A stretch of DNA of 64,000 nucleotides, taken from assembly GCF_900109265.1 (NCBI RefSeq), contig NZ_FNZM01000001.1:186001-250000 (forward strand), written 5' to 3'. The notes beneath the pieces are model-generated. The model searched no databases, was not told where the DNA came from, and worked only from the letters and a program-made list of their open reading frames with translations. Below are positions 63,212 to 64,000 of this stretch, one piece after another (the first letter of the stretch is position 1; every line of letters begins with the position of its first letter). The translations under genes were made by a program, and so were the position numbers. Origin of the DNA: Paraburkholderia tropica. GTDB taxonomy: Bacteria; Pseudomonadota; Gammaproteobacteria; Burkholderiales; Burkholderiaceae.

Positions 63212-64000
63212 ATGGCCACGAAGCGCGTGAAAAAAACCGATGTGGTGAGCCCGAGCTCGGCCGAATTGCGCAAGGCCGTCGAGGCAATCGCGATTCAGCC
63301 GAAGAGCGGCAAGATCACTCTGCTGACCCGCAAACTCTTCAACGTGCTGCTCGCCGTCGCGCAGCAGGCGGATGAAGGGGGCGATACCTATCGCGCGCTG
63401 CTTTCCGACATCGTCGCGAACTCGGCGTTCGACTCGAACGATACCGCGCTCGTGAAAGAGCATCTGCGGCGCATGGTGTCGGTGCAGGTCGAATGGAGCC
63501 AGGGCACCTCAAGCCAGAAGCCTGGCCGCAAATGGGGTATCTCCACGCTGATCGCCGATGCGGAAATTCTCGAAGATCCGGCCACGCGCCGCGTCTGGGT
63601 GGAATTCTCGTTCGCGCCCAAGATCAAGAAGAAGCTGCTGGACCCGGTCCAGTACGCCCGCCTGAGCCTGCAATTCCAGAGCCAGCTGCGCAGCAGCGCC
63701 GGCCTCGCGCTCTACGAGATCTGTGTCCGCTATCTCACGAATCCGAGCCATCTCACCATGCGCGAGACGTGGGAATGGTGGCGGCCGATTCTCTCGGGCA
63801 CCCCCGATACCGAAGCCGGCGACGAAGCGAAACGCGAATACAAGTATTTCAAGCGCGATTACCTGCGCCCGGCGATCGCGGAAGTGAACGCCGTGACCAA
63901 CATCTTCGTCGAGCTGATTGAGCATCGCGAAGGTCGGCGTGTCGCCGAGATCCAGTTCCGCGTGACCGAGCGCAAGCAGCCGATGCTGGCGCTCGATGAG
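63212..64000 (+). CDS. RepB-family (Rep_3) replication initiator, partial
   Basis: First 263 codons; the gene continues beyond the window. Residues about 35-150 match the first winged helix of Rep_3 initiators (GKITLLTRKLFNVLLAVAQQ, a WGISTLIADAEI region, KIKKKLLDPVQYARLSLQFQ). Residues about 155-240 match the start of the second winged helix (SSAGLALYEICVRYLTN, YKYFKRDYLRPAIAEVNAVT). Monomers should bind the iterons and open the origin, dimers should repress. ATG 63212 lies 13 bases after a half-iteron; no strong ribosome site precedes it. Confidence 0.92.
   Translation, partial: MATKRVKKTDVVSPSSAELRKAVEAIAIQPKSGKITLLTRKLFNVLLAVAQQADEGGDTYRALLSDIVANSAFDSNDTALVKEHLRRMVSVQVEWSQGTSSQKPGRKWGISTLIADAEILEDPATRRVWVEFSFAPKIKKKLLDPVQYARLSLQFQSQLRSSAGLALYEICVRYLTNPSHLTMRETWEWWRPILSGTPDTEAGDEAKREYKYFKRDYLRPAIAEVNAVTNIFVELIEHREGRRVAEIQFRVTERKQPMLALDE

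Overview
The window is about 65% GC. Every recognisable protein family points to Burkholderiaceae, most likely Paraburkholderia or Caballeronia. The right end (61.7-64.0 kb) holds a replication origin: about 20 copies of an iteron (RGGTGAG-N6-CRGGA), a perfect DnaA box, a RepB/Rep_3 initiator gene running off the end, a KfrA-like coiled-coil DNA-binding protein and a catalytically dead tyrosine-recombinase homologue. With the nearby kbl-tdh pair, which sits near ori2 in several Burkholderia as I recall, this suggests the origin-proximal part of a secondary chromosome or megaplasmid.

Layout. 0-5.9 kb: an organic-acid catabolic cluster (MHS transporter, CaiB-type CoA-transferase, CitMHS transporter, acyl-CoA dehydrogenase, IclR regulator) around a 42-bp near-palindromic operator. 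6.3-9.1 kb: a large MscS channel. 9.4-14.5 kb: a TPR-like protein and a NitT/TauT-type ABC transporter (double permease plus ATPase with AAA-associated domain) behind a leader of about 900 nt with two tiny ORFs. 14.8-17.6 kb: two small proteins and an MFS exporter. 17.8-24.8 kb: a molybdate region (modE, nifQ-like, di-Mop molbindin, modA, fused modBC) with three ModE-like boxes, two of them in front of a hypothetical gene and a DUF2325 gene. 25.4-31 kb: a coiled-coil protein, two DUF2957 lipoproteins and OmpW. 31.2-40.8 kb: a MerR regulator and a seven-gene operon (Baeyer-Villiger-type monooxygenase, SDR, metal-dependent hydrolase, two alpha/beta hydrolases, acyl-CoA ligase, DUF1571). 41.2-41.8 kb: a DsbG-like protein.

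42.5-52.1 kb is the most striking accessory locus: an R-body (refractile body, RebB) cluster. It has its own Crp-type regulator and sigma factor, four RebB paralogues, a fifth RebB-domain fusion, and between them a patatin phospholipase, a small two-TM protein, a secreted PHB-depolymerase-family esterase, a GH24 lysozyme without signal peptide, and several unknown proteins. It reads as a self-regulated lytic or membrane-disruption system with enzymatic payloads.

52.3-58.9 kb: an outer-membrane-like protein, a DUF1348 protein, TetR with tandem operators, YceI, tdh-kbl, an XRE-cupin regulator and a hypothetical gene behind a near-perfect SOS box.

The second main discovery is that origin iterons are not confined to the origin. 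At least 18 further good copies lie in intergenic gaps between 9.1 and 60.1 kb, mostly in clusters, mostly in the opposite orientation to the origin array, and several overlapping or abutting stop codons. I saw no tRNA, rRNA, CRISPR array, insertion sequence or clear parS site.
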